Below are positions 9,275-19,217 of a stretch of 64,000 bases of DNA, one piece after another. Made by a program: the position numbers and the translations under genes. The stretch's first letter is position 1; the number at the start of each line of letters is the position of its first letter. Source of the stretch: Mycobacterium szulgai (GTDB taxonomy: Bacteria > Actinomycetota > Actinomycetes > Mycobacteriales > Mycobacteriaceae); contig NZ_LQPW01000013.1 in the NCBI RefSeq assembly GCF_002116635.1, positions 62,001-126,000 of the forward strand. Direction: 5' to 3'. The notes beneath the pieces are model-generated. The model was not told where the DNA came from, searched no databases, and saw nothing but the letters and a program-made list of their open reading frames with translations.

Positions 9275-9777
9275 ACAGGCGTCACCCGATAACGCACCTC
9301 GCCCACCGCGACATTGCCGTACGTCGCCGTGCGGTACGTCCCGTCGAACGCCCAGCCGTCGCGTTCATAGAACTGCCGAGCGCGCACGTTTCCCTCCAGC
9401 ACCCACAGTGACGCGTCCGTGACGACGCGGCGCAGCCGATCGCGAGCCGCCGTCATGAGCAGCCGGCCAACTCCGGTGCCCGCATATGTGGGATCGACGT
9501 AAAAGGCAAGCAGCTCACCGAAATTCGTCAAGTCGTCGTCTCGGCACAGGCCGGTGGTCGCCAAGCCGCAGATCGCCGGCCCGTCGACGGCGACAAGGGT
9601 GGACGGCACGCCAATTCCAATGCGGCCGAACGTGTATCGGCTTGTCCAGTGTTCGGGCGTCAGGCCGTCGAGGTAGTTCTGATCGATGAGCCCACGGTAG
9701 GCCGCCTGCCACGATCGGACCTGCACCCGGGCCACGTCAAGCGCATCCTGTTCGACGGCCCTACGCACCTGCACCAC
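9271..9777 (-). CDS. GNAT family N-acetyltransferase
   Basis: A 168-residue acetyltransferase. Motif A, the acetyl-CoA pyrophosphate loop, reads AFYVDPTYAGTGVGRLLMTAA at about residues 98-118. Motif B reads SLWVLEGNVRARQFYERDGW. Two adjacent GTG codons (9777, 9774) can start the protein; VQVRRAVEQDALDVARVQVRSW fits the usual N-terminus. The acceptor substrate cannot be read from sequence. The gene is divergent from the SDR starting at 9836 with a 58-bp gap. Confidence 0.85.
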   Translation of the reverse strand: MVQVRRAVEQDALDVARVQVRSWQAAYRGLIDQNYLDGLTPEHWTSRYTFGRIGIGVPSTLVAVDGPAICGLATTGLCRDDDLTNFGELLAFYVDPTYAGTGVGRLLMTAARDRLRRVVTDASLWVLEGNVRARQFYERDGWAFDGTYRTATYGNVAVGEVRYRVTPV

Positions 9778-9835
9778 CCATGCAGTATCCCCGGTCGTTG
9801 TTGCGCGGGCTCGAGGTGAATGGTGTGCTTGCGCA

Positions 9836-10687
9836 ATGGCAGACACGGCATCCATTGGCGTCAAAGTTCGGGGCAAAGTAATCGTCATCACCGGCGGTGC
9901 ACGGGGTATCGGATTGGCCACTGCGACCGCATTGCACAACCTGGGCGCCAACGTGGCCATCGGCGACATCGACGAGGCCAAGGTAAAGGAGTCCGGCGCC
10001 GCTCTCGGTCTGGATGTGTACGGCAAACTCGACGTCACCGACAAGGATTCGTTCTCCGATTTCCTCGATCAAGTCGAGCGCCAACTCGGACCGATCGACG
10101 TCCTGGTCAACAACGCGGGCATCATGCCGGTCGGCCGGATCATCGACGAACCTGACAGCGTCACGCGGCGAATCCTGGACATCAATGTCTACGGCGTGAT
10201 CCTGGGCAGCAAGCTGGCCGTAGCGCGCATGGTTCCCCGGGGCGAGGGCCAGGTCATCAATGTCGCCTCGCTCGCCGGTGAACTCCACCTCGTCGGCCTG
10301 GCGACTTACTGTGCGAGCAAACATGCGGTGATCGCGTTCACGGATTCGGCCAGGCTTGAATATCGCGGGGCCGGTGTGAAGTTCTCGATGGTGTTGCCTA
10401 CGTTCGTCAACACCGAACTGACCTCGGGCACCGTAGGAGCCAAGGGATTCAAGAACGCCGAACCCGCCGACATTGCAGACGCGATCGTCGGGCTGGTGGC
10501 TCATCCCAAGCCGCGGGTGCGGGTGACCAAGGCGGCCGGTGCCATGGTGGTTTCCCAGAAGTTCATGCCGCGCCCGTTTGCCGAGGGCCTGAACCGGATA
10601 CTCGGCGGCGAGCATGTTTTCACCGATGACGTCGATGTGGCCAAGCGCAGTGCGTATGAGGCGCGGGCGCGCGGCGAAGAGGAGTAG
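9836..10687 (+). CDS. short-chain dehydrogenase/reductase (Rv1865c type)
   Basis: A 283-residue classical SDR. The cofactor motif TGGARGIG lies at residues 19-26, followed by a conserved Asp (GDID) favouring NAD. NNAG is near 97-100, and the catalytic Ser and YCASK (Tyr-x-x-x-Lys) are near residue 160. A C-terminal extension (SQKFMPRPFAEGLNRILGGEHVF) is typical of the mycobacterial Rv1865c group. The phosphoketolase gene starts 12 bp downstream and may share the transcript. The substrate is unknown. Confidence 0.85.
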   Translation: MADTASIGVKVRGKVIVITGGARGIGLATATALHNLGANVAIGDIDEAKVKESGAALGLDVYGKLDVTDKDSFSDFLDQVERQLGPIDVLVNNAGIMPVGRIIDEPDSVTRRILDINVYGVILGSKLAVARMVPRGEGQVINVASLAGELHLVGLATYCASKHAVIAFTDSARLEYRGAGVKFSMVLPTFVNTELTSGTVGAKGFKNAEPADIADAIVGLVAHPKPRVRVTKAAGAMVVSQKFMPRPFAEGLNRILGGEHVFTDDVDVAKRSAYEARARGEEE

Positions 10688-10699
10688 GCGTCATATCTG

Positions 10700-13108
10700 A
10701 TGAGCACAGAAATCACGACATCGACTGTGAATCAAGCTGTTTCGAACACCTTGTCCGACGAGGAACTGGCCCTCGTCGACGCCTACTGGCGCGCGGCCAA
10801 CTACCTCTCGGTCGGCCAGATCTACCTGCTGGATAACCCGCTGCTGGCCCAGCCGCTGGCGGCCGAACACGTCAAGCCCCGGCTGTTAGGGCACTGGGGT
10901 ACCACGCCAGGTCTCAACCTCATCTACGTCCACCTCAACCGCATCATTCGGCACCGCGACGCCAACGTCATCTACGTCACCGGGCCCGGGCATGGCGGCC
11001 CCGGCCTGGTCGCAAACGCCTACCTCGAGGGCACCTACAGCGAGGTGTACACCGGCATCGAGGAGAACACCGAAGGGCTGCGCAAGCTGTTCCGGCAGTT
11101 CTCTTTCCCGGGCGGCATTCCAAGCCACGTCGCCGCTCAGACGCCCGGCTCGATCCATGAGGGCGGCGAACTCGGCTACGCGCTGGTGCACGCCTTCGGC
11201 GCCGCTTTCGACAACCCGGATCTCGTGGTGGCCTGCGTCATCGGCGACGGCGAAGCCGAGACTGGACCCCTGGCGGCCAGCTGGCACTCCAACAAGTTCC
11301 TCAACCCGGCGATCGACGGAGCGGTATTGCCGATCCTGCACCTCAACGGATACAAGATCGCCAACCCAACCGTGCTGGCGCGCATCCCCGACACCGAACT
11401 CGAATCGCTGTTGCGCGGCTATGGGTACCGGCCGATCGTCGTGAGCGGTGACGAGCCGCCCGACGTACACCAACAGCTGGCGGCGGCCCTTGACGACGCA
11501 TTCGACGACATTGCGTCAATTCAGCGGGCCGCACGCAGCGGCGAGCAAACCGAGCGGCCGGTGTGGCCGATGATCGTGCTGCGTACACCCAAGGGCTGGA
11601 CCGGGCCGAAGGTGGTGGACGGCAACCGCGTGGAAGGTACCTGGCGCTCGCATCAGGTGCCGTTGGCCGCGACACACGAGAACCCGGAGCATCGCGCGCA
11701 GCTGGAGAAGTGGCTACGCAGCTATCGGCCTGAGGAGTTGTTCGACCAGCAGGGCGGGCTGCGCTCGGAGTTGAAGGGGGCCGCGCCGAGCGGTGATCGG
11801 CGAATGAGCGCCAATCCACACGCCAACGGCGGAACGCTGCTGCATGACCTCGACCTTCCAGATTTCCGCGACTACGCGGTGCCGGTCGAACTACCGGCCG
11901 CCGAGACGCACGAGGCCACTCGGGTGCTGGGCACTTTCTTGCGGGATGTGATCGCGCGCAATCCTGATCGCTTCCGGCTTATGGGACCCGACGAGACCGC
12001 GTCCAACCGGTTGAGCCCCGTTTTCGAGTCGACGGACAAGGTGTGGTTGTCGCGGACTGAACCCGACGACGACCACCTGGCCCCGGACGGGCGGGTGATG
12101 GAAGTGCTGTCCGAACACCTGTGCCAGGGCTGGCTGGAGGGGTACTTACTGACCGGGCGCCACGGCCTGTTCAACTGCTACGAGGCCTTCGTCCACATTG
12201 TCGACTCAATGCTCAACCAGCACGCCAAATGGCTGGCTACCAGCCGCGAGTTGCCCTGGCGGCGGCCGATTGCGTCGTTGACCTACCTGCTGAGCTCACA
12301 TGTGTGGCGCCAGGACCATAACGGCGCATCGCATCAGGATCCGGGGTTCATTGATCTGGTCGCCAACAAGCGCGCCGAGATCGTGCGGGTCTATCTGCCG
12401 CCCGACGGGAACACGCTGCTGTCGGTGGCCGATCACTGCCTGCGCAGCCGCGACTGCATCAACGTCATCGTCGCGGGGAAACAGCCCGCGCTGGCCTATC
12501 TCGGCATCGAGGACGCGATCGCGCACTGCACTCGGGGGCTGGGGATTTGGCCCTGGGCGAGCACCGCTACCGGTGAGCCGGACGTGGTGCTCGCATGCGC
12601 CGGAGACATCCCCACCCAGGAGACATTGGCCGCCGCCGACATCCTGCGCCGCGAATTGCCGGATTTGGCTGTTCGGGTGATCAATGTGGTGGACCTGATG
12701 CGTCTGCAGCCTCCCTCTGAGCATCCACATGGCTTGCCGGACAACGAGTTTGACGCCTTGTTCACCCGTGACAAGCCGGTCATCTTCGCCTACCACGGGT
12801 ACCCGTGGCTGATCCACCGGCTCAGCTATCGCCGTACCTGTCATGCGGGAATGCATGTGCGCGGGTTCAAGGAGCGCGGCACCACCACGACGCCGTTCGA
12901 CATGGTGATGCTCAATGACCTCGACCGGTTCCATCTGGTGATGGACGTGATCGACCGAGTTGAGGGGCTGGCGTCTCGGGCCGCCGTGCTACGTCAGCGG
13001 ATGGCCGACGCTCGCCTCGAGGCGCGTCGCTACACGCGTGAGTATGGCGAGGACGACCCGAATATCAGCGGGTGGACCTGGGCGGCGAATGAGCGGAGCG
13101 AGCGTTAG
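10700..13108 (+). CDS. xfp: xylulose-5-phosphate/fructose-6-phosphate phosphoketolase
   Basis: An 802-residue TPP enzyme that cleaves xylulose-5-P or fructose-6-P with phosphate into acetyl-phosphate plus glyceraldehyde-3-P or erythrose-4-P. Hallmarks are GHWGTTPG near residue 64, GPGHGGPG near 95, [16 protein letters not shown] near 150, the TPP-binding GDGEAETG near 182 and [14 protein letters not shown] near 210. Length is normal for Xfp. The last nine residues (WAANERSER) are encoded by the first unit of a 62-bp tandem repeat, so the tail may be a recent extension. I do not recall this gene at this locus in M. tuberculosis, so it is probably a lineage-specific gain or retention. Confidence 0.93.
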   Translation: MSTEITTSTVNQAVSNTLSDEELALVDAYWRAANYLSVGQIYLLDNPLLAQPLAAEHVKPRLLGHWGTTPGLNLIYVHLNRIIRHRDANVIYVTGPGHGGPGLVANAYLEGTYSEVYTGIEENTEGLRKLFRQFSFPGGIPSHVAAQTPGSIHEGGELGYALVHAFGAAFDNPDLVVACVIGDGEAETGPLAASWHSNKFLNPAIDGAVLPILHLNGYKIANPTVLARIPDTELESLLRGYGYRPIVVSGDEPPDVHQQLAAALDDAFDDIASIQRAARSGEQTERPVWPMIVLRTPKGWTGPKVVDGNRVEGTWRSHQVPLAATHENPEHRAQLEKWLRSYRPEELFDQQGGLRSELKGAAPSGDRRMSANPHANGGTLLHDLDLPDFRDYAVPVELPAAETHEATRVLGTFLRDVIARNPDRFRLMGPDETASNRLSPVFESTDKVWLSRTEPDDDHLAPDGRVMEVLSEHLCQGWLEGYLLTGRHGLFNCYEAFVHIVDSMLNQHAKWLATSRELPWRRPIASLTYLLSSHVWRQDHNGASHQDPGFIDLVANKRAEIVRVYLPPDGNTLLSVADHCLRSRDCINVIVAGKQPALAYLGIEDAIAHCTRGLGIWPWASTATGEPDVVLACAGDIPTQETLAAADILRRELPDLAVRVINVVDLMRLQPPSEHPHGLPDNEFDALFTRDKPVIFAYHGYPWLIHRLSYRRTCHAGMHVRGFKERGTTTTPFDMVMLNDLDRFHLVMDVIDRVEGLASRAAVLRQRMADARLEARRYTREYGEDDPNISGWTWAANERSER

Positions 13109-13224
13109 CGAGTGACGGGAGTGAGCCGACCGATACGGCCTGGGCGGCGAATGAGCGGAGCGAGCGTTAGCGAGTGACGGGAGTGAGCCGACCGAGACGG
13201 CCTGGGCGGCGAATGAGCGGAGCG
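13077..13224. repeat. 62-bp tandem repeat, about 2.4 copies, spanning the phosphoketolase stop codon
   Basis: Units start at 13077, 13139 and 13201, all beginning CCTGGGCGGCGAATGAGCGG. Units 1 and 2 differ at one base (CGATACGG versus CGAGACGG); unit 3 stops matching after 24 bases. The core GAGCGGAGCGAGCG followed by GTTAGCGAG is rich in short GAGCG steps. The first unit supplies the stop codon of xfp and its last residues; the others fill the gap before the MOSC gene. Confidence 0.9.
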
Positions 13225-13255
13225 CGCATCGGTAATTCACCGCTAACCTGTGCGG

Positions 13256-13918
13256 ATGGCGAAAGTCTTGTCGGTTAACTTGGCCCGCCCTCGGACCAAT
13301 CCCGATCCGCGCGCGATGTCGTCGGTAACGGGTATCGACAAGATCGCTGCGGCCGGCCCGGTTGCGGTGCGCGCACCCGGCCCGATGCATGGCGGCCTGG
13401 GCAGTGGACTCGTCGGCGACACCATCGGTAATACGAAGTTCCACGGCGGTGACGATCAGGCTGTCTACGCATATGTACGAGAAGACCTCGATGAATGGGA
13501 AGCCGAACTGCAGCGACCCCTGTCCAATGGAATGTTCGGCGAAAACCTGACCACCGTTGGTGTCGAGGTGAGCCGAGCCCGCATCGGCGAACGCTGGCGC
13601 GTCGGCACCGATGGCCTGTTGCTGGAAATCTCGGCGCCCAGAACACCGTGCCGGACCTTTGTGGCATTCCTGAACGTGCAGCACTGGATCAAAACCTTCA
13701 CCCAGGCGGGTAAACCCGGCGCCTACTTCCGGGTGATCACACCCGGAAAAGTCACCGCCGGCGATGCGATTACCGTCGAGCACCGCCCCGATCATGATGT
13801 GACGATCGAGCTGGTCTTTCGCGCCAGGATGTCCGAACCCGAGTTGCTTCCGCGGCTGCTCGCGGCCGACGCACTGTCGGACGAACTCAAGGATTACGCA
13901 CGCCGCCGGCTCGCGTAG
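13256..13918 (+). CDS. MOSC domain protein (YiiM-like)
   Basis: About 220 residues. MAKVLSVNLARPRTNP at the start and GDTIGNTKFHGGDDQAVYAY (about residues 55-74) are YiiM-type MOSC features. The conserved Cys of the family appears in APRTPCRTFVAF (about residue 140). MOSC domains bind molybdenum-cofactor sulfur or act on N-hydroxylated substrates together with reductases. ATG at 13256 is chosen over a GTG six bases upstream, since family members begin with this strand. The ModABC molybdate importer is 3.4 kb away, which is suggestive but not proof of linkage. Confidence 0.82.
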   Translation: MAKVLSVNLARPRTNPDPRAMSSVTGIDKIAAAGPVAVRAPGPMHGGLGSGLVGDTIGNTKFHGGDDQAVYAYVREDLDEWEAELQRPLSNGMFGENLTTVGVEVSRARIGERWRVGTDGLLLEISAPRTPCRTFVAFLNVQHWIKTFTQAGKPGAYFRVITPGKVTAGDAITVEHRPDHDVTIELVFRARMSEPELLPRLLAADALSDELKDYARRRLA

Positions 13919-13976
13919 CGCACTGGTTGAGCGTCGAATTCAGGGGCCATCGCGTCTGCGCGGGTAAACTTGCCGG

Positions 13977-14738
13977 GTGCCCGACGTGACCGCTGTCGCT
14001 CACACCCCCCTGCGGGTGTCGCCGCTTTCCGTGCTGGATCGTTTCCGGCTCCACATCGACATTGCCGTGGTTGTCGTGGTGTTGGTAGCGACAAACCTGA
14101 TAGCGCATTTCACCACCCCCTGGGCGAGCGTCGCGACCGTCCCCGCCGCCGCCGTCGGGCTGGTGATCCTGCTCCGATACCGGGGCTTGGGCTGGGCGGA
14201 ATTAGGTCTGGGCCGGCAGCATTGGCGATCCGGATTGGGCTACGCGCTGGCCGCCGTCGCCGTTGTGGTTTCGGTGATCGGCATCGGCGTGCTACTGCCG
14301 ATGACCAGGCCGATGTTCCTGAACAATCATTACGCCACAATCTCGGGCGCACTTATCGCGTCGATGATCATCATTCCGCTGCAAACCGTCATCCCGGAGG
14401 AACTGGCGTTTCGCGGAGTACTGCACGGTGCGCTGGACCGGGCCTGGGGCTTCCGCGGTGTGGCACTGGCCGGCTCGCTGTTGTTCGGGCTTTGGCATGT
14501 GTCTACGTCGTTGGGTCTGACCAGCGGAAACGTCGGTTTCACCCGGATGTTCGGCGGTGGGTTCCTCGGCATGCTGGCAGGGGTGACGCTAGCCGTGCTG
14601 GCCACCGGGGTGGCCGGATTCGTGTTCAGCTGGCTGCGCCGTCGTAGCGGCAGTCTGATTGCGCCGATCGCGCTGCATTGGTCTCTCAACGGCGTGGGTG
14701 CCCTGGCCGCAGCTCTGGTGTGGCACCTGTCGACCTGA
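13977..14738 (+). CDS. CPBP family intramembrane metalloprotease (Rv1863c type)
   Basis: A 253-residue polytopic membrane protein. Hydrophobic segments occur near residues 25-48, 52-70, 86-108, 125-140 and onward. The CPBP motif EELAFRGVLHG (Glu-Glu-x-x-x-Arg) lies near residue 141, with downstream FGLWHV (His) and ALHWSLNGVGA (His/Asn) completing the metal site. The family are CAAX-prenyl-protease-like or bacteriocin-processing proteases in the membrane; the substrate here is unknown. It starts with GTG and is convergent with adhA, 6 bp apart. Confidence 0.87.
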   Translation: MPDVTAVAHTPLRVSPLSVLDRFRLHIDIAVVVVVLVATNLIAHFTTPWASVATVPAAAVGLVILLRYRGLGWAELGLGRQHWRSGLGYALAAVAVVVSVIGIGVLLPMTRPMFLNNHYATISGALIASMIIIPLQTVIPEELAFRGVLHGALDRAWGFRGVALAGSLLFGLWHVSTSLGLTSGNVGFTRMFGGGFLGMLAGVTLAVLATGVAGFVFSWLRRRSGSLIAPIALHWSLNGVGALAAALVWHLST

Positions 14739-14744
14739 GGGCGG

Positions 14745-15773
14745 CTATACCAGCAGCACAGCGGCGCCGGCGATCCGGCCGGCGCTGAGGTCGCTGAGCG
14801 CGCGATCGGCATGTCCAAGCGGATACTCCGGCGTAGTGACCTCGATGTGGTGCTGGGCAGCGAAATCCAGAAATGCACGCGCATCAGCACGGGTGTTCGA
14901 GGTGACCGAGCGAATCTGGCGTTCCTGGAACAAGTGTCGTTGGTAGTTCAGCGCCGGTATATCGGTCAGGTGAATTCCTGCCACCGCCAGGGTGCCACCC
15001 CGGTCGAGCGCTTCCAATGCCGGCAGCACCAAATCACCTACCGGGGCGAACAGTATCGCGGCGTCCAGTGGCACCGGCGGCGGTTCGGCGGCGCCCTGTG
15101 CTGACGCGGCACCCAAATCCAGCGCGAGCTCGCGTGCGCGGTCTCCGCGAGTCATCACATGCAGCTCGGCGCCCTGGGCCAAGGCAACCTGAGCGGTGAT
15201 GTGGGCGCTGCCGCCGAAACCGTACAGACCCAGCCGACCACCCGGCGGCAGCTCGGCCCGTAGCAAAGAGCGGTATCCGATGATGCCGGCGCACAGCAAC
15301 GGCGCAAGTTCGCTGTCGCTGTAACCGCTCGGCAGGTGGTGGGCGAACGCTGCGGGGACCGTTGCGAATTCAGCGTATCCCCCGTCGGCGTCCCATCCGG
15401 TGTAACGCGATTGGCGGCACAGGTTTTCGTCACCGCGGACGCAATACGTGCAAAGCCCGCAGGTATGCCGCAGCCAGGCGATGCCTACCCGGTCCCCCAC
15501 CTTGAAATCGTCGCCGGCATCGGCACCCACTTCGACCACCTCGCCAACCACCTCGTGACCGGGCGTCACCCGGTCGCGGTGCACGGGGAGGTCGCCCTCG
15601 GTGACATGAAGGTCGGTGCGGCATACCCCGCACGCCCGCACCGCAACCAACAGCTCAGCCGGCTCTGGCGTGGGCACCGCAGTGGTAACCCGTTGCAGCG
15701 GGCCGCTTTCCATCGGGCCAGGCTCAACGACCTGCCAAGCGGTCATTGTTGTGGTGGTCGACACCGAGGCCAT
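14745..15773 (-). CDS. adhA: zinc-dependent alcohol dehydrogenase AdhA (Rv1862 type)
   Basis: About 343 residues of the MDR superfamily. Catalytic zinc ligands appear in [10 protein letters not shown] and [13 protein letters not shown]. The structural zinc loop carries [15 protein letters not shown]. The nucleotide-binding [11 protein letters not shown] follows near residue 180. This enzyme type oxidises primary or cinnamyl-type alcohols with NAD(P). ATG at 15773 is preferred over the in-frame codon at 15812; a GGAG lies close upstream, and a later ATG at 15746 lacks any ribosome site. The Rv1861-like gene ends 51 bp upstream. Confidence 0.9.
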   Translation of the reverse strand: MASVSTTTTMTAWQVVEPGPMESGPLQRVTTAVPTPEPAELLVAVRACGVCRTDLHVTEGDLPVHRDRVTPGHEVVGEVVEVGADAGDDFKVGDRVGIAWLRHTCGLCTYCVRGDENLCRQSRYTGWDADGGYAEFATVPAAFAHHLPSGYSDSELAPLLCAGIIGYRSLLRAELPPGGRLGLYGFGGSAHITAQVALAQGAELHVMTRGDRARELALDLGAASAQGAAEPPPVPLDAAILFAPVGDLVLPALEALDRGGTLAVAGIHLTDIPALNYQRHLFQERQIRSVTSNTRADARAFLDFAAQHHIEVTTPEYPLGHADRALSDLSAGRIAGAAVLLV

Positions 15774-15824
15774 CACTCCATCATGCCGCTCGCCCTGCCT
15801 CCCAGGGCGCACCGGTCGCCAGAG

Positions 15825-16124
15825 TCAGGTCCGTCGCACCATACCGACGATCCACAGCAGGATCACCGACCCGAGCACCGCGGTGAACAACGTGAACCAC
15901 CATCCGCCCGCGGCGGTGTTGACGAAGAAGCTCAATAAGAAGCCACCGATTAACGCGCCGACGACGCCGATAACGATGTTCATCAGGATGCCGGCTCCGC
16001 CACCTCTGACGATCTTGCCGGCGATCCAGCCGGCGATAGCGCCGATGATGATGTAGCCGATCCAGCCGACGCTGGTCAGTGTGGTCGAGCGGGCTAGATA
16101 TTCGGTAGCTGCCAAGACGTCCAT
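15825..16124 (-). CDS. GlsB/YeaQ/YmgE-type small membrane protein (Rv1861 type)
   Basis: A 99-residue protein with three predicted membrane helices rich in Gly. VGWIGYIIIGAIAGWIAG, ILMNIVIGVVGALIGGFLL and FTLFTAVLGSVILLWIVG are the helical segments. The pattern matches the transglycosylase-associated (GlsB/YeaQ) family, whose function is unclear and often stress-linked. ATG at 16124 has a clear ribosome site, AAGGAG five bases upstream, which decides the start. A longer N-terminal Asp-containing lead (MDVLAATEYLARS) precedes helix 1. Confidence 0.85.
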   Translation of the reverse strand: MDVLAATEYLARSTTLTSVGWIGYIIIGAIAGWIAGKIVRGGGAGILMNIVIGVVGALIGGFLLSFFVNTAAGGWWFTLFTAVLGSVILLWIVGMVRRT

Positions 16125-16218
16125 GGGGTCTCCTTGCAATCACTAGCAAAGCCCGGGTCACATACTGGCCCGTGACTTCGGTATACCCCGTTTACGTAAC
16201 GAATTGGGTGCTGATTTC

Positions 16219-16234
16219 GCGCGCCTGGGCGCGC
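16219..16234 (-). terminator. GC hairpin just after apa
   Basis: GCGCGC, a four-base loop CTGG and GCGCGC form a short hairpin starting a few bases after the apa stop codon on the minus strand. There is no U tract, so it would be an I-shaped mycobacterial-type terminator or RNA stabiliser. Confidence 0.45.
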
Positions 16235-16238
16235 AGAG

Positions 16239-17249
16239 TCAGGCGGGTACGGTCCGCTGCGGTGTCGGGGCCGGGCTCGGTGCGACCTCTGCGGCCGGGG
16301 CCTGGCCCGGTGCCGGAGCCGGTGCGACTGGCGCGGGAGCCGGAGCACCCGGAGCACCTTCGGGAGCCGGTGCCGGTGGCGGCGCCCAGGGCCGGATCGA
16401 CTCGGCCAGAATCTTGGCCGCGTTCTTGTCCACCGGGTCGTTCGAGGTCCCAAGCCACACCACGAACCAGCGCTGTGGAGGGCCTGCGTTAGGCGTGGTC
16501 GCAGCGGGTGTGCCGACTACGCCCGTCCAGATCTGGCCGTTCGGCTTGGACGGATCGCTGAACTTGACTTCGTAGTACGACGCGCTGCCGGAAATCCCGT
16601 TGGCGTTGAGCGGAACGGTTTCCTGGTTGATCCGGGTGCCGGGGTAGGGCATGAAGAATTCACCCATGTCCGAGCCCAACCGGACCGCGGCCTTCGGGTT
16701 GGTGGTTTCGGCGCTGGCGTAGAGCTTTGCGTCCAGCCGGCCCAGCACGACACGAGTGTCATTGGCAACCGCTGGCGGCTGGCCCGGCATCGGCGGATCG
16801 CCGGCCACCTTGCTCAGCAGTGCCGATCCGTAGTCGAGGTGGGACGCGTCCGATTCCACCCAACCGGGCGGCACCACGAAGCTGAATCCGCCGACGGCGT
16901 TGGTAACGCGGCCGGGTTCGGGTGCGTTCGGGTCAGGCGGGGGCGCGTTCGGGTCGACGGGCGGCGGCGGCGGTGCCGCGTTGGGGTCGCCCGGCTGGGC
17001 CGCCGGTGTGCTCGGCGGCGGGGTGGCTGCGGTAGGCGGCGGGGTCGCCGGTGCCGGTGCCGCCGTTGTGGTGGCCGGAGCAGGCGCTGGGGCCGCCGTC
17101 GTGCTCGGCGGAGGGGGCTCGGGCTCGGGATCGGCGCTGGCGATTGCCGGCAGCGCGATGGTGACGACGCTGGCACTGGTCACCGCGGCGGTCGCCAGTG
17201 CGGCCCACAGCCCTTTGCGGCGTGTCGAATTCGGGTCCACCTGATGCAT
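16239..17249 (-). CDS. apa: alanine/proline-rich secreted glycoprotein Apa (fibronectin-attachment protein, 45/47-kDa antigen)
   Basis: A 336-residue exported protein. [13 protein letters not shown] leads into a hydrophobic signal segment ending AIASA-DPEP, with predicted cleavage after Ala39. A long Pro/Ala/Thr-rich stretch (about residues 40-115) follows, the sort that is O-mannosylated in M. tuberculosis Apa. The folded core contains [39 protein letters not shown] and [20 protein letters not shown] second Pro/Ala-rich tail ends PQRTVPA. The core is nearly identical to the M. tuberculosis protein as I remember it. Known roles are adhesion and strong T-cell antigenicity. Confidence 0.95.
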   Translation of the reverse strand: MHQVDPNSTRRKGLWAALATAAVTSASVVTIALPAIASADPEPEPPPPSTTAAPAPAPATTTAAPAPATPPPTAATPPPSTPAAQPGDPNAAPPPPPVDPNAPPPDPNAPEPGRVTNAVGGFSFVVPPGWVESDASHLDYGSALLSKVAGDPPMPGQPPAVANDTRVVLGRLDAKLYASAETTNPKAAVRLGSDMGEFFMPYPGTRINQETVPLNANGISGSASYYEVKFSDPSKPNGQIWTGVVGTPAATTPNAGPPQRWFVVWLGTSNDPVDKNAAKILAESIRPWAPPPAPAPEGAPGAPAPAPVAPAPAPGQAPAAEVAPSPAPTPQRTVPA

Positions 17250-17297
17250 GGCGACGAACCTACCGTGTTACTGCCGTGAAGCAAGGATGGCCTGCCC

Positions 17298-18416
17298 TCA
17301 TGTCTCGGCTCGAGTGTGCGGCTGTTGGTGCGGTGCAGGGTGCAGCGCGACTTCCTGAGCCTTGACGCTGAACCACACACGCTCACCCGGCATCAACCGC
17401 AACTCCGCGGCGGCATCGACGGTGATGCTTGCGGCCGGCCCCGCTGCGCCGCCCGGGTGGTCGTCAGCGCGGACCAGGACGACGGGCCCGCGGGTTTCCA
17501 GTTCGGTCACAGTCACCTCGACCGTGTTGCGCGGGCTGCCGTGCGGTGGCACTTGGTAAACGGCGACGGCCGACGGTGCGAACACCGCGACCGCCGCGAG
17601 CCCTTCGGTGAGCTGTTCGGCCGCAGTGCCATACCAATGTTGCCCAGACGCCGTGACCAAGGAGCCGTCGGCAGCGATGGTCCCGCTGATCAGGTTGATC
17701 CCCGCGATGCGGGCTCCGAACGCACTCCGGGGTGCGGTGAGGACATCGCTCACCGGGCCGCTCTCGGAGATCCTGCCGTCCTCGAGCACGAGCACCCGAT
17801 CTGCCAGGGTGAATACGTCCAGCAGGTCATGTGTGATCAGGATGACCGCAGGGCCGGTGCTACTCACGACGCTGCGCAGCACGGCGCGAACGGCCGCGGC
17901 CGCGTTGACATCCAGCCCGGTCAGCGGCTCGTCCAGGAGTAATACATCTGGTTCGGCGGCCAGCGCTCGCGCGATTGCCACGCGCTGGGCCTGGCCGCCC
18001 GAGAGCTGGCGCGGCTTGCGGCTGGCGAGCTGTTCGGCGTCCACCTCGCGCAGCCAGCGCAGTGCCGTGTCCCTGGCGGGCCCGGACCGCAATATCGCGC
18101 CACGGCGGCTGCGCGGCCCGAACGCGACGTTGGCGGCCACGCTCAGGTGCGGAAACAGCAATGGGTTCTGTAGCAGTAGCCCGACCCGGCGTTCGTGCGT
18201 CGGCACATGCAGCCCGGTCGCCGTGTCGGTCAGCACCCGCTGCCCCAACCGCACCTGGCCTTCGTCGGGGCGGACCAACCCCGCGATCACGTGCAGTGCG
18301 GTGGACTTACCAGCACCGTTGGGTCCTAGCACCGCCAGTACCTCGCCGGATGGCACTGTGAATTCCACGTCCAGTCGGCGTGATCCAACGACCGCACGCA
18401 CCAGCAACTCGCTCAT
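17298..18416 (-). CDS. modC: molybdate ABC transporter ATP-binding protein ModC
   Basis: A 372-residue ATPase. Walker A GPNGAGKST is at residues 31-39, the ABC signature LSGGQAQRVAIARAL near 137, and Walker B DVLLLDEPLTGLD near 158. The C-terminal third (FGARIAGINLISGTI onward) is a TOBE/molybdate-binding domain typical of ModC. It is the last gene of modA-modB-modC, starting 7 bp after modB, and energises molybdate import for molybdopterin enzymes. Confidence 0.93.
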   Translation of the reverse strand: MSELLVRAVVGSRRLDVEFTVPSGEVLAVLGPNGAGKSTALHVIAGLVRPDEGQVRLGQRVLTDTATGLHVPTHERRVGLLLQNPLLFPHLSVAANVAFGPRSRRGAILRSGPARDTALRWLREVDAEQLASRKPRQLSGGQAQRVAIARALAAEPDVLLLDEPLTGLDVNAAAAVRAVLRSVVSSTGPAVILITHDLLDVFTLADRVLVLEDGRISESGPVSDVLTAPRSAFGARIAGINLISGTIAADGSLVTASGQHWYGTAAEQLTEGLAAVAVFAPSAVAVYQVPPHGSPRNTVEVTVTELETRGPVVLVRADDHPGGAAGPAASITVDAAAELRLMPGERVWFSVKAQEVALHPAPHQQPHTRAET

Positions 18417-18423
18417 CGGCCGG

Positions 18424-19212
18424 CTACCTCGTGCCCGCCAGCCGGCGCGCGCCCAGCCCGAGCACCACCGCCGCGGCCACCGCCACGAGTAACAGCGACA
18501 GTGCGATCGCCGCGTCGGGATCGTCTACCCGCTGCACATAGATCTCCAGCGGCAGGGTGCGGGTGACTCCCTGCCGGGAACCGGCAAACGTCAGGGTCGC
18601 GCCGAACTCGCCCAGCGAACGGGCGAAGGCCAGCACTGCCCCGGAGGCGGTGCCGGGCAGCAGCAGCCGCATCGTGACGCGCCACCAGATTGTGCTCGGG
18701 CGTGCTCCCAGTGTTGCGGCAACCAGCTCGTAGTCGGCTCCGGCGGTTCGGGCGGCACCTTCCAGGGAGATCACCAGAAAAGGCAACGAGACGAATGTCT
18801 GCGCCAGCACCACCGCGGTTGTGCTGAAGGCAATGTGTAGACCTGCGGCCTCCAGGTATCGGCCGATCAACCCGAACCGGCCGAATGCATACAGCAGCGC
18901 GATACCGCCGACGACAGGCGGCAGTACCAATGGCAGCAGGATCAACGGCCGCAGCACCCGCACTATCCGCGCCCGGCTGCGGGCCAGCACCAGCGCCATC
19001 GGTACACCCAGCAGGATGCACAGTGCGGTGCTCGCGGATGCGGTTTGCAGGCTCAGCCACAGGGCCGTTCGCGAGTCGCGACCGGCGATCAGCGACCAGA
19101 AATGCCGCCAGTCAACCTTGATCGCGATCGCAAGCAGCGGCACTGCGACGAAAAGCACCCCCGCCGCGGCGGGGAGATAGACCCAGCGGGGCACATCGGT
19201 CGGCCGGTGCAC
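18424..19212 (-). CDS. modB: molybdate ABC transporter permease ModB
   Basis: A 262-residue inner-membrane permease with about six hydrophobic segments. The cytoplasmic EAA-type loop reads [27 protein letters not shown] near residue 155. Start and end fit tightly between modA (5-bp gap) and modC (7-bp gap), so the three are one operon. It forms the membrane channel through which ModA-delivered molybdate passes. Confidence 0.93.
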   Translation of the reverse strand: MHRPTDVPRWVYLPAAAGVLFVAVPLLAIAIKVDWRHFWSLIAGRDSRTALWLSLQTASASTALCILLGVPMALVLARSRARIVRVLRPLILLPLVLPPVVGGIALLYAFGRFGLIGRYLEAAGLHIAFSTTAVVLAQTFVSLPFLVISLEGAARTAGADYELVAATLGARPSTIWWRVTMRLLLPGTASGAVLAFARSLGEFGATLTFAGSRQGVTRTLPLEIYVQRVDDPDAAIALSLLLVAVAAAVVLGLGARRLAGTR

Positions 19213-19217
19213 GGGGG

